64,000 nucleotides of DNA, from the NCBI GenBank assembly GCA_934096295.1, contig CAKOLL010000002.1, positions 124,001 to 188,000 on the forward strand. The letters run 5' to 3'. Positions 47,185-56,948 of the stretch are shown piece after piece. A program made the position numbers and the translations under genes. The number at the start of each line of letters is the position of its first letter. Within the stretch, counting starts at the first letter, position 1. A model generated the notes under the pieces. That model was not told the origin of the DNA. It did not search any database and was given only the letters and a program-made list of their open reading frames with translations. This stretch comes from an uncultured Bacilli bacterium (GTDB taxonomy: Bacteria > Bacillota_I > Bacilli_A > RF39 > UBA660).

Positions 47185-49815
47185 ATGGAAAAATATGTTT
47201 ATTTGTTTCAAGAAGGAAACAAGGATATGCGTAATACCCTTGGGGGTAAAGGTGCTAATTTAGCAGAAATGACTAATATTGGATTACCTGTTCCAAGTGG
47301 GTTTACAGTTACAACAGAAGCTTGTAACAAGTATTATGAAGATGGAAAGGAATTATCTAGTGAAGTAATAGAACAAATTAAAGAAGCTTTGGCTAAACTA
47401 GAAGAAAAAAGTGGTAAGAAATTTGGTGATAAAACAAATCCATTACTAGTAAGTGTAAGAAGTGGTGCAAGAGCTAGTATGCCAGGTATGATGGATACTG
47501 TACTTAATTTAGGTTTAAATGATGAAATAGCAGCATCTTTCGCTGAAAAAATTGGTAATAAAAGATTTGTTTATGATTCTTATAGAAGATTTATTCAAAT
47601 GTTTGCCGATGTAGTTAAAGGTTATGCAAAAAGTAAATTTGAAACTATTATAGATGAAGTTAAAGCTAAAAAAGGTGTTAAAAATGATATCGATTTAGAT
47701 GAAGATGATATGTTTGAATTAACTAATCTATTTAAAAATGCTTATAAAGAATTTGCAGGAGAAGATTTTCCTCAAGAACCATTTACACAATTAATTGAGG
47801 CTGTTAAAGCTGTATTTAGAAGTTGGAATAATGAAAGAGCTATTTATTATAGAAGAATAAATGATATTCCATCTAGTTGGGGAACAGCAGTTAATGTTCA
47901 AGAAATGGTTTATGGTAATAGCGGAGATAAATCAGGAACTGGTGTTGCATTTACAAGAAATCCCGCAACTGGTGAAAAAGCATTATTCGGAGAATACTTA
48001 ATTAATGCACAAGGTGAAGATGTTGTTGCTGGTATTCGTACACCTAGCCCAATTGCAACATTAAAAACTGAAATGCCTGAAGTTTATGAAGAATTTGCTA
48101 GTATTGCCCAAGAATTAGAAAATCATTATAAAGATATGCAAGATATGGAATTTACTATTGAAAATGGTAAGTTATTCATTCTTCAAACAAGAAATGGTAA
48201 AAGAACAGCAAGTGCTGCTGTTAAAGTTGCTGTTGATTTAGTAAATGAAGGAATGATTACTAAAGAAGAAGCTATATTAATGGTTGATCCAAAACAACTT
48301 GATGCCTTATTACATCCAACATTTACTACTGAATCACTAAAAAATGGTAAAGTAGTTGCTGAAGGTTTGGCTGCATCACCTGGAGCAGGAACTGGAAGAA
48401 TTTATTTTACAGCTAGTGATGTAATTGAAAACAAGAAAAAAGGTATTGATTCATTACTTGTTAGACTTGAAACATCACCAGAAGACATTGAAGGTATGAA
48501 CTCAAGTAAAGGTGTTTTAACTATTCGTGGTGGTATGACTAGTCATGCAGCAGTAGTTGCTCGTGGTATGGGTATTTGCTGTGTAAGTGGAGCATCAACT
48601 ATCGTTTTAAATGAAGAAGAAAAAACACTTAAAATGCCAGATGGAAGTATCTTTAAAGAAGGAGATTACTTATCAATTGATGGTTCAACTGGTAAAGTAT
48701 ATGCTGGTAAACTAGAAATGCAAGAAGCATCTATAAGTGGAGACTTTGAAACATTTATGTCTTGGGCAGATGAAGCTAGAGACTTAAGAGTAAGAACAAA
48801 TGCTGATACACCAAAGGATGCAATGCAAGCAAGAAAATTCGGAGCTGAAGGAATTGGTCTTTGTCGTACAGAACACATGTTCTTTGAGAAAGACAGAATA
48901 TTTAACTTTAGAAAAATGATTTGTGCAACAACTCTAGAAGAAAGAGAAAAAGCTTTAGAAAATATTTTACCATATCAAAGAAAAGACTTTGAAGGTTTAT
49001 TTGAAGCTATGGCTCCATATAGTGTTGTTATTAGATACTTGGATCCACCTCTACATGAATTTTTACCAAAAACAGAGGCAGAAATTAAAGAACTTGCAGA
49101 TGATTTAGGTAAAACTGTTGAAGAATTACATGAAGTAATTGCATCACTTAAAGAATTCAACCCAATGATGGGACATAGAGGATGCCGTTTAGCAATTACT
49201 TATCCTGAAATTGCTAAAATGCAAACAAGAGCTGTTATTGAAGCTGCAATTAATGTAACTAAGAAAGGTACTCCAGTTACACCTGAAATTATGATACCTT
49301 TAGTTGGTGAAGTTAAAGAATTAAAATATGTTAAAGAAATCGTAGTTAAGACTGCAGATGAAATTATTGCAGCATCTGGTATAGATTTAAAATATGAAGT
49401 TGGAACAATGATTGAAATTCCAAGGGCTGCACTTTTAGCAGACCAAATAGCTACAGAAGCTGAATTCTTCAGTTTTGGTACAAATGACTTAACTCAAATG
49501 ACATATGGATTCTCTAGAGATGATGCTGGTAAATTCTTAAATTCATATTATGAAAAAGGAATATTTGAATTTGATCCATTTGCTCGTATTGACTTTGATG
49601 GTGTTGGACTACTTATGGAAATGGGAGCAACAAAAGGTAGAAGCGTTAATCCAAAATTATCTTTGGGTATTTGTGGAGAACATGGTGGAGATCCAGCAAG
49701 TGTTGCCTTCTGTGATAAACTAGGATTTAATTATGTATCTTGTTCACCATATAGAGTGCCAATTGCTAGACTAGCAGCAGCTAAAGCAGCTATTTTAAGA
49801 AAACAAAGTAAATAA
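47185..49815 (+). CDS. ppdK: Pyruvate phosphate dikinase
   Basis: The start is ATG 47185, after GGGAGGA. 876 residues, normal length. N-terminal ATP-grasp ('GGKGANLAEMTNIGLPVPSGFTVTTEAC', 'LLVSVRSGARASMPGMMDTVLNLG', 'FGEYLINAQGEDVVAGIRTP'). Phospho-His domain 'GVLTIRGGMTSHAAVVARGMGICCV'. PEP/pyruvate barrel with 'GHRGCRLAITYPEI', 'MIEIPRAAL', 'FSFGTNDLTQM' and 'LGICGEHGGDPASV'. It interconverts pyruvate, ATP, Pi and PEP, AMP, PPi. Its codons are more G/C-rich than neighbours, as expected of a highly expressed gene. Single-gene transcript with a strong terminator. Confidence 0.97.
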   Translation: MEKYVYLFQEGNKDMRNTLGGKGANLAEMTNIGLPVPSGFTVTTEACNKYYEDGKELSSEVIEQIKEALAKLEEKSGKKFGDKTNPLLVSVRSGARASMPGMMDTVLNLGLNDEIAASFAEKIGNKRFVYDSYRRFIQMFADVVKGYAKSKFETIIDEVKAKKGVKNDIDLDEDDMFELTNLFKNAYKEFAGEDFPQEPFTQLIEAVKAVFRSWNNERAIYYRRINDIPSSWGTAVNVQEMVYGNSGDKSGTGVAFTRNPATGEKALFGEYLINAQGEDVVAGIRTPSPIATLKTEMPEVYEEFASIAQELENHYKDMQDMEFTIENGKLFILQTRNGKRTASAAVKVAVDLVNEGMITKEEAILMVDPKQLDALLHPTFTTESLKNGKVVAEGLAASPGAGTGRIYFTASDVIENKKKGIDSLLVRLETSPEDIEGMNSSKGVLTIRGGMTSHAAVVARGMGICCVSGASTIVLNEEEKTLKMPDGSIFKEGDYLSIDGSTGKVYAGKLEMQEASISGDFETFMSWADEARDLRVRTNADTPKDAMQARKFGAEGIGLCRTEHMFFEKDRIFNFRKMICATTLEEREKALENILPYQRKDFEGLFEAMAPYSVVIRYLDPPLHEFLPKTEAEIKELADDLGKTVEELHEVIASLKEFNPMMGHRGCRLAITYPEIAKMQTRAVIEAAINVTKKGTPVTPEIMIPLVGEVKELKYVKEIVVKTADEIIAASGIDLKYEVGTMIEIPRAALLADQIATEAEFFSFGTNDLTQMTYGFSRDDAGKFLNSYYEKGIFEFDPFARIDFDGVGLLMEMGATKGRSVNPKLSLGICGEHGGDPASVAFCDKLGFNYVSCSPYRVPIARLAAAKAAILRKQSK

Positions 49816-49822
49816 AATTTTT

Positions 49823-49855
49823 AAAATCTAACATTAAGTTGTTAGATTTTTTTTT
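49823..49855 (+). terminator. Terminator of ppdK
   Basis: AAAATCTAAC (49823-49832), loop ATTAAGTT, GTTAGATTTT (49841-49850) and five more T. Confidence 0.85.
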
Positions 49856-50022
49856 GTAATTTTTTAGGTAATTACTAAAAAATTACACTTTTTGAACACA
49901 CTCGACACAAACCAACAAATTATTCGGATTAAGTATGCTTTAATAGATTCTTGTGAGGTGATTTTTATAAGAAAGATTGTAATTTAAGAATAAAATGGGG
50001 CAAAAAGAAAGATGAGGTTATA

Positions 50023-50757
50023 GTGAAAAGAATTAGTGATAGTAGTAAAAGTTTTTATCCTGGTGTGTTAAAAGAATATTTTATTGATAGTATTATCAAA
50101 AGTAGATTTAAAGATAAGGTAGTGTATGATGATTTAGATAACTTAACAATATGTATTAAAGGCTTTTGTATAACTATGTTTAATGTTAATATGTTTTTTA
50201 AAGAAATTTTTAGACATTATAAATTAATTAATTTTAAAGTGCAAGAAATTAGTATTCTTTATCATGATAATTCGTACCAGGAGTATTTAGTTAAGGTAGG
50301 TACAACATATAAAAATGTAAAATGGGTTTTACCTATTAGAATTATCGGTGGCTTCTTATATTTTCCAATGGGAAAACAAAGAAAAGTTTATTTGTCAAAA
50401 TTTAAGAATAAGGTCTTGATTAATGAAATTACAAATGTAGAAAAATTAACATTTGCTTTTTATAAGATTATAAATAATATTTTGGTAAATAATGAATTGC
50501 TTTTAAAATATTATATTTTATTTAATAAAAGGATAAGTAGAAAATTAATGATAGAAACTACTATGGATTTTTATCAAGTGAAGGAAGAAAGTATTAATAT
50601 AGAAAAAATAAAAAATAGAATAAAAATTTTAAAAAGTGATAAAAGGTTAAGAAAGTCATGGCATATTTATAAAGAAAAAAATGATGTTAAAACTGGATAT
50701 GATGATATTCTATGTGCAATAGAATTATTGTGGGTATCCTTAAGGAAGGTGGTTTAA
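50023..50757 (+). CDS. Unknown protein paired with the thioester adhesin
   Basis: 244 residues; GTG start seven bases after GAGG. No family recognised. It has no signal peptide or membrane helix; it is basic and rich in Lys, Ile and Tyr, and probably mixed alpha/beta ('KDKVVYDDLDNLTICIKGFCITMFNVNMF', 'WVLPIRIIGGFLYFPMGKQRKVYL'). Its stop is directly followed by the adhesin start, so the two are co-translated. Its job may be tied to the adhesin, or to its control. Confidence 0.6.
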   Translation: MKRISDSSKSFYPGVLKEYFIDSIIKSRFKDKVVYDDLDNLTICIKGFCITMFNVNMFFKEIFRHYKLINFKVQEISILYHDNSYQEYLVKVGTTYKNVKWVLPIRIIGGFLYFPMGKQRKVYLSKFKNKVLINEITNVEKLTFAFYKIINNILVNNELLLKYYILFNKRISRKLMIETTMDFYQVKEESINIEKIKNRIKILKSDKRLRKSWHIYKEKNDVKTGYDDILCAIELLWVSLRKVV

Positions 50758-52443
50758 ATGGTTAAAAAGGTAATTATTTTAGTTTTAAGTATGTTTAGCT
50801 TTATCGTAAATACACAATGTGTTTCGTTTAAGGGCGGAGATGTTATTGATGGTGTTTATGTTTTGAAAATTAAAAGTAATGGAGAAAAAGAATATAAAAA
50901 GGGACAATTTATAGTAGATGAGTATGGGGATTATGTTTATTGTTTAGAACCTTTTATCAAAGTAAATAATAGTTCTAAATATGATGAATACTCAGATAAT
51001 TTTGCTAAACCTTTGGGTATAAGTGATGAATTGTGGCAAAAAATAAATTTAATAAGTTATTATGGTTATAAATATAAGGATAGTGTTCATAATCATAATG
51101 AAGCAAAATGGTACTATATTACTCAAATGATGATATGGCAAGTTGTTAGTCCAGAATCTCGATTTTATTTTACGGATAGTTTTAAAGGAAATATTAATGC
51201 TACACTTTTTGAAAATGAAATAAAAGAGATAAATGATTTAATAAGTAATCATTTTGTAATACCAGAATTTAAAGTTCCAGATGCATATATCGGGGATACT
51301 CTTACAATAATTGATCAAAATGGAGTTTTAAGTAAATTTTCGAGTGATGATTTTGTAAGTATTAAAGGAAATATTTTAACTATAGATATAAAGAAAAAAG
51401 AAAACACTTTTACTTTAAGAAAAAGTACTAATAATAAAGCTTATATCTTTGTAAGTAGCGATAGCCAAAATATTTTAAAAGGTAAAATGGATGTTTTAGT
51501 TAAAGCTAATTATATTATTAAAGGTAAACCAGTTTTAGGTAAAATTAGTTTAAAAAAATACGGAGAAATATACAATAATGGAAATTATTCTAAAGAAGTT
51601 TTAGAAGGAGTAACGTTTACTTTGTATGATGAAAATAGGAATATCTTAAGGGATGTGGTTACGAACAAGGATGGAGAAGCTGTTTTCGGTGATTTACCTG
51701 AAGGGAAATATTATATTAAAGAAACTGGAAGTATTGATGGATATGTTTTAGATGATAGAGAATATGAAGTAATATTAAAGTTAAATAAAAATAATATAAT
51801 GATAGATGTGTTTTTAGAAATAGAGAATGTTTTAGATAAAGGTAAGTTAGTTATTAAGAAAATAGATTTTGATAATGGATTTCCTTTAGAAAATACAAAA
51901 TTTGTAATTATGAAGGATGATGTAATAATACATGAGGGAGTAACTAATAAAGATGGAATACTTGAAGTAAAAGATTTACCGTTTGGAAAATACTTAATTA
52001 AAGAAATAGAAGCAAAGAGTGGGTATGTACTTGATGAGATGGTTTATGAGGTAAAGGTAGATGGTAATAATAAAGATATTTTGTTAGAAATAAAAAATGA
52101 ACTTGAAAAGGGAAAGCTTGTTATAAAAAAAGTTAATGCTAGTAATAATGAAGCTATAAGTAATACGGAATTTGTTATTATAAAAGATGGTATTATAATA
52201 TATAAAGGAGTTACAAATGAATATGGAATACTTGAGGTGAATGATCTTGTTTTAGGTAAATATGTTATTAGAGAAACAAGAGCTAGTGATGGATTTATAT
52301 TAAATGAAGAAGAAATTGATATTACATTAGATAAAGATATAAATTATATAGAAATATCTAATATTCCTGATACTGATATACAAGTTAATAAGTTAATTTT
52401 ATATTTTGATGATAAGTTGAAAAATAAAAAAGTTTTGGTTTAA
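50758..52443 (+). CDS. Surface adhesin with thioester domain and Cna-B repeats
   Basis: 561 residues. Signal peptide (about 1-22). Residues about 30-170 form a thioester domain: 'YVYCLEPFIK' supplies Cys and 'YYITQMMIWQVV' supplies Gln for a Cys-Gln thioester that can bind host surface amines. Three Cna-B/SpaA-type domains follow ('GKISLKKYG', 'GKLVIKKIDF', 'GKLVIKKVNA'), each with a 'GKY.IKE/RE' end, likely stabilised by Lys-Asn isopeptide bonds. There is no LPXTG and no C-terminal membrane helix; the end is 'NKLILYFDDKLKNKKVLV'. It is either secreted, non-covalently bound, or has lost its anchor. Confidence 0.8.
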   Translation: MVKKVIILVLSMFSFIVNTQCVSFKGGDVIDGVYVLKIKSNGEKEYKKGQFIVDEYGDYVYCLEPFIKVNNSSKYDEYSDNFAKPLGISDELWQKINLISYYGYKYKDSVHNHNEAKWYYITQMMIWQVVSPESRFYFTDSFKGNINATLFENEIKEINDLISNHFVIPEFKVPDAYIGDTLTIIDQNGVLSKFSSDDFVSIKGNILTIDIKKKENTFTLRKSTNNKAYIFVSSDSQNILKGKMDVLVKANYIIKGKPVLGKISLKKYGEIYNNGNYSKEVLEGVTFTLYDENRNILRDVVTNKDGEAVFGDLPEGKYYIKETGSIDGYVLDDREYEVILKLNKNNIMIDVFLEIENVLDKGKLVIKKIDFDNGFPLENTKFVIMKDDVIIHEGVTNKDGILEVKDLPFGKYLIKEIEAKSGYVLDEMVYEVKVDGNNKDILLEIKNELEKGKLVIKKVNASNNEAISNTEFVIIKDGIIIYKGVTNEYGILEVNDLVLGKYVIRETRASDGFILNEEEIDITLDKDINYIEISNIPDTDIQVNKLILYFDDKLKNKKVLV

Positions 52444-52487
52444 AAAAGTTAATCCTCGTGTTATAATAAGTCATGAGGTTTTGAAGT

Positions 52488-55037
52488 ATGAAATTAAGTG
52501 AAGTAGATAGAACAAAATTAAGTCCGATGATGGCTCAATATATTGAAATAAAAGATAAGTATAAGGATGAACTTGTCTTTTATCGTTTGGGAGACTTTTA
52601 TGAAATGTTTTTTGATGATGCTTTAATTGCTTCAAGAGAACTAGAACTTACATTAACTGGAAGAGTTGCAGGATTAGATGAAAAAGTTCCAATGTGTGGT
52701 GTACCTCATGCTAATGTTAAAACTTATATTGAAAGGTTAGTAAATAAAGGATATCGTGTTGCTATTTGTGAACAATTAGAGGATCCTAAAACTACGAAAG
52801 GTATGGTAAAAAGAGGTATTGTTGATGTAATTAGTAAGGGTACTATTGCTGATAATGATTTACTTAATGATAAAGATTCTTCATATATAGCTAGTATATT
52901 ATTTTTTAGTGATAGTATTCTTATGACTATTTTAGATATATCTACGAGTTATTTAGCTACGATTACTTTGGAAAATAATGAAGAAATATTAGTTAATGAA
53001 ATATTAGAACTTAATTTAAAAGAGGTAATATTTGTTGATAATTTAAATACTAGTTTAATAAATTTATTGAAGAATACTTATAGTATTGAAGTTACGATAA
53101 GTAATGAATTTTTATGGAATAAATATCAAGATTTATTTAATATTATTACGGATGCTAGAGTTAAAAGCGGTGTTGCGCATTTATTTTATTACTTAGATGT
53201 AAGACAATTAAAAGATTTAAGCCATATAACTAAGATTAATTATTTAAAAAAGAATGATTATTTGGAAATGGATATTCATAGTATTAGAAATCTAGAGTTG
53301 ATAGAAACGTTAAGATTAAAAGAGAGAACTTATTCATTGTTGTGGCTTTTAGATAAATGTAAAACTGCGATGGGGAGTAGAAAACTTAAAAGTTGGCTAT
53401 TAAATCCTTTAAAAAGTAAAGATAAAATTAATGAAAGATATGATAAGATTGAAAAACTTAATAATGAATTTATTATTAAAGATGAAATTAAAAATATATT
53501 GTATGAGGTATATGATATAGAAAGATTATCAGGAAAAGTTATTAATGGTTCTTTGAATGCTAGAGATTTATTGCAACTTAAAAATAGTATTAAAGTTTTA
53601 CCAATGTTAAAAGAAAAAATTGATAGTTTAGGTTTTGATTATGAAATTAATACACATGGAGATATTTTTAAATTATTAGATGATGCTATTGTGGATGACC
53701 CTCCGATATCTATAAAAGAAGGATATATGATTAAAGAAGGATATAATAATGAACTTGATGAACTTAGAAATATTCGTAGTGGTGGTAAAGATTTTGTAGC
53801 ATCTTTTGAAGCAAAAGTTAAAGAAGAAACGGGAATAAAGAGTTTAAAAGTCGGTTTTAATAAAGTTTTTGGTTATTTTATTGAAGTTCCAAATGGAAGC
53901 AAAGGTTTAGTTAAAGATGAATATCATTGGGAAAGAAGACAAACATTAACTAATTGTGAAAGATATATTTCTCCAGCTTTAAAAGAAAAAGAAAGTATGA
54001 TTCTAAATGCTGAAGAAAATATTATTGAGTTAGAATATAAGTTATTTTGTGATATCAAAGAAACTATTAAAAAAGAGGTGCCAAAACTTAATACAACTGC
54101 AGATGTTTTAAGTGAAATAGATGCTTTAACATCACTTTCTATATGTAGTGAAGAATATAATTTAGTTAGACCTGTTTTAACAGATGAACATGTTATTGAT
54201 ATTAAAAATGGTAGACACCCAGTTGTAGAAATGGTTAGTAAGATGGAATATGTACCAAATGATTGTGTTTTAGAAAATGGTATTAATACATTACTTATAA
54301 CAGGGCCTAATATGAGTGGTAAATCTACATTTATGAGACAACTTGCTATAATTGTTATTATGGCTCAGATGGGTTCTTTTGTTCCTTGTTCTTCAGCAAC
54401 TTTACCGATTGTAGATAAGATATTTACAAGAATTGGGGCAAGTGATGATTTAGTTAGTGGTGAATCAACATTTATGGTGGAAATGAAGGAAGCTCGAAAT
54501 GCTATAGCAGGAGCAACTAGTTCAAGTTTAATTTTATTTGATGAACTAGGTCGTGGTACTGCAACGTATGATGGAATGAGTTTAGCACAGGCAATACTTG
54601 AGTACATTAGTGAAAATATCAGAGCATTTACTTTGTTTTCTACACATTATCATGAACTTACAAGATTAGATAAAAAGTATAAAAATATAAAAAACGTCCA
54701 TGTAAGTGCTGTAGAAAATGGAAATGAAATTACATTTTTACATAAGGTTAAGAGTGGTGCAGTTGATAAAAGTTATGGTATTCATGTGGCAAGACTGGCA
54801 AAAATGCCTGAAAAATTATTAGATAGAGCTGAATTAATTTTGGAAGAGTATGAAAATAATGCTAAGAAGAAAAATCCAGAAGAAAAGATTCAACTTGCAA
54901 TGGATTTTGAACCAATTGTTAAAAAAGATGATATAATAAAAGAGACATTAGAAAAAATTGATGTTTTAAATACTACACCAATGGAAGCACTTAATGTATT
55001 ATTTGATTTAAAACAGAAGATAAAAAAGGGTGATTGA
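52488..55037 (+). CDS. mutS: DNA mismatch repair protein MutS
   Basis: 849 residues. Mismatch-binding domain with 'FYRLGDFYEMFFDDA' (the F-x-E motif), and 'TLTGRVAGLDEKVPMCGVPHANV'. Walker A 'LLITGPNMSGKSTFMRQLAII', 'GESTFMVEMKEARNAI', Walker B 'SLILFDELGRGTATYDGMSLA', 'FSTHYHEL'. It detects mismatches as a dimer and recruits MutL. mutL is not next to it; an ABC exporter gene follows instead, with overlap. Confidence 0.96.
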   Translation: MKLSEVDRTKLSPMMAQYIEIKDKYKDELVFYRLGDFYEMFFDDALIASRELELTLTGRVAGLDEKVPMCGVPHANVKTYIERLVNKGYRVAICEQLEDPKTTKGMVKRGIVDVISKGTIADNDLLNDKDSSYIASILFFSDSILMTILDISTSYLATITLENNEEILVNEILELNLKEVIFVDNLNTSLINLLKNTYSIEVTISNEFLWNKYQDLFNIITDARVKSGVAHLFYYLDVRQLKDLSHITKINYLKKNDYLEMDIHSIRNLELIETLRLKERTYSLLWLLDKCKTAMGSRKLKSWLLNPLKSKDKINERYDKIEKLNNEFIIKDEIKNILYEVYDIERLSGKVINGSLNARDLLQLKNSIKVLPMLKEKIDSLGFDYEINTHGDIFKLLDDAIVDDPPISIKEGYMIKEGYNNELDELRNIRSGGKDFVASFEAKVKEETGIKSLKVGFNKVFGYFIEVPNGSKGLVKDEYHWERRQTLTNCERYISPALKEKESMILNAEENIIELEYKLFCDIKETIKKEVPKLNTTADVLSEIDALTSLSICSEEYNLVRPVLTDEHVIDIKNGRHPVVEMVSKMEYVPNDCVLENGINTLLITGPNMSGKSTFMRQLAIIVIMAQMGSFVPCSSATLPIVDKIFTRIGASDDLVSGESTFMVEMKEARNAIAGATSSSLILFDELGRGTATYDGMSLAQAILEYISENIRAFTLFSTHYHELTRLDKKYKNIKNVHVSAVENGNEITFLHKVKSGAVDKSYGIHVARLAKMPEKLLDRAELILEEYENNAKKKNPEEKIQLAMDFEPIVKKDDIIKETLEKIDVLNTTPMEALNVLFDLKQKIKKGD

Positions 55038-55038
55038 T

Positions 55039-56763
55039 ATGAAGTTTAAAGAGATGATAAGATTTTTTAAAAAGTATTGTAGTGGTGAAAAGCAACTTTT
55101 TATTAAATCTTTTCTTTTTTTACTTGTTACATCGCTTTCGGGTACTTTATACGGGTACTTGATTGGGCTTGCAATAGATAAAGCGAGGATTAGTTCTTTT
55201 GGTGTAGCAATAGCGGTTTTAGCTTTAATGTTTATTATTAATGTAGTTGATAATCTAGTATTTAATAGATTAGGTAGAATCTATATGGAAAAATGTGCTA
55301 ATAATATAATGGAGAAGATAGGTTGTGCTGTTTATGAAAAAGTTGGGTTATTACCAGCTAGAGCTTTTGAAGAAAAATCTAGTGGAGAATTTATAAATAG
55401 AATAACGAATGATTCATCAACGATTGCAGATTCTTTTAGACAAATACTTAGAATATCAATATCTTTATTTACTTGTGCAATTGTTTTTGTGTATGTGTGT
55501 CTTAATTCTTTGGTTGTAGCTTTTGAGGTAATTATTTATCTAGCATTATTTTATGTTATATCACATAAGTATTTGCCAAGTATTAAAGAAAAGCAAAAAG
55601 AAATAAATAAAGAAAAAGATAGAGCAGTTGCAGATGTAAGTGAATCAGTTCGAGGTATAAGGGAAATTAGAGCTTTAGGGATAAGAAAAAATGTAAATGA
55701 TAATTTTAAAGGTATAGTTAAAAATATATATTTTAAAACTAATAAACAAATGATTACAGAGAGAAATTATAATGCTTGGATTTATAATTTGAATTGTACT
55801 TTAGAGTTTGTAATATTTGCTACATGTATAATTCTTATTTTAAATGGCACTGGTTCTTTTGCATTCTTTATGGCTATGACATATTATGTATATAGATTTA
55901 TGAATACGATTGAGTTAATGATGAATCTATCGACAAGTTATCAAAAAATGAAAGTTTCAATTGAAAGACTTAGTGAAATACTTGATAATAAATTATATCA
56001 AGATGAAAAATTTGGAATAGTTAGTAAAACAGATATTGAAGGAAATGTAGAATTTAAAAATATTACATTTAAATATCCAAATGAAGAAAAAGAAATATTT
56101 AAAGAGTTTAATTTGAATGTTCCAACGGGTAAAAAGATTGCTATTGTAGGTAAAAGTGGACAAGGAAAGACAACTGTTTTTAATTTGCTGCTTAGATATT
56201 TTGAACCTGATGCTGGGGTTATATTGGTAGATGATATTCCTATCGAAGACTTTACAGAAGACGCATTAAGACAAAATATTGCTATTATTAGGCAAGATCC
56301 TTTTATATTTAATAAGACTATATTAGAAAATTTAAAGATAATTGATCCTTATATGTCTTTAAAAAAGATTAGAAAAGCATGTAAAGAAGCTGAAATTGAT
56401 GATTATATAATGAGTCTTCCCAATAAATATGATACGATGATTGGCGAAGGTGGTATTAATTTATCCGGAGGACAAAAGCAAAGATTAGCAATAGCTAGGG
56501 CGTTACTTAAAGATAGTAAAATAATTTTATTTGATGAAGCTACGAGTGCTTTAGATAACGAAAATCAAGCTAAAATAAAATTAGCTATTGATAATTTGGT
56601 TAAGAATCATACAATTATAATTGTAGCTCATAGATTGTCGACGATTATTGATGCTGATGTTATATATTTAATCGATAATGGTAAAGTTGTAGATAAAGGA
56701 ACTCATAAACAATTATTAAAGAAAAATGATGTTTATAAAACTTTATATATTAATGAAGAATAA
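55039..56763 (+). CDS. ABC transporter, fused membrane and ATPase (exporter type)
   Basis: The start is ATG 55039, behind AGGGTGA; a GTG at 55030 lies in mutS. 574 residues. Six membrane segments (about 20-300), then an ATPase domain with Walker A 'IAIVGKSGQGKTTVFNLL', Q-loop 'IAIIRQDPFIFNKT', signature 'GGINLSGGQKQRLAIARALL', Walker B 'IILFDEATSALD' and His in 'IVAHRLSTI'. It is a half-exporter working as a homodimer or with an unseen partner. Cargo unknown. The link to mutS is positional only. Confidence 0.92.
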   Translation: MKFKEMIRFFKKYCSGEKQLFIKSFLFLLVTSLSGTLYGYLIGLAIDKARISSFGVAIAVLALMFIINVVDNLVFNRLGRIYMEKCANNIMEKIGCAVYEKVGLLPARAFEEKSSGEFINRITNDSSTIADSFRQILRISISLFTCAIVFVYVCLNSLVVAFEVIIYLALFYVISHKYLPSIKEKQKEINKEKDRAVADVSESVRGIREIRALGIRKNVNDNFKGIVKNIYFKTNKQMITERNYNAWIYNLNCTLEFVIFATCIILILNGTGSFAFFMAMTYYVYRFMNTIELMMNLSTSYQKMKVSIERLSEILDNKLYQDEKFGIVSKTDIEGNVEFKNITFKYPNEEKEIFKEFNLNVPTGKKIAIVGKSGQGKTTVFNLLLRYFEPDAGVILVDDIPIEDFTEDALRQNIAIIRQDPFIFNKTILENLKIIDPYMSLKKIRKACKEAEIDDYIMSLPNKYDTMIGEGGINLSGGQKQRLAIARALLKDSKIILFDEATSALDNENQAKIKLAIDNLVKNHTIIIVAHRLSTIIDADVIYLIDNGKVVDKGTHKQLLKKNDVYKTLYINEE

Positions 56764-56769
56764 ATTAGT

Positions 56770-56797
56770 AACCTATGGTATTTTGCTATAGGTTTTT
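56770..56797 (+). terminator. Terminator after the ABC exporter
   Basis: AACCTAT (56770-56776) and ATAGGTT (56788-56794), then five more T. Confidence 0.75.
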
Positions 56798-56948
56798 TTG
56801 TAAAAAATGTGTATTTCTTATAACAGTTATACGTAAACAAATGTAAAGCTGGTAACTTATTCATGTAACCTTTTGACTTGTTTTGTCGAATCTATTGCGG
56901 GAATAAATTTTCTTTGTATAATAGACAACCAAGAAAGGAGGAAATCAG

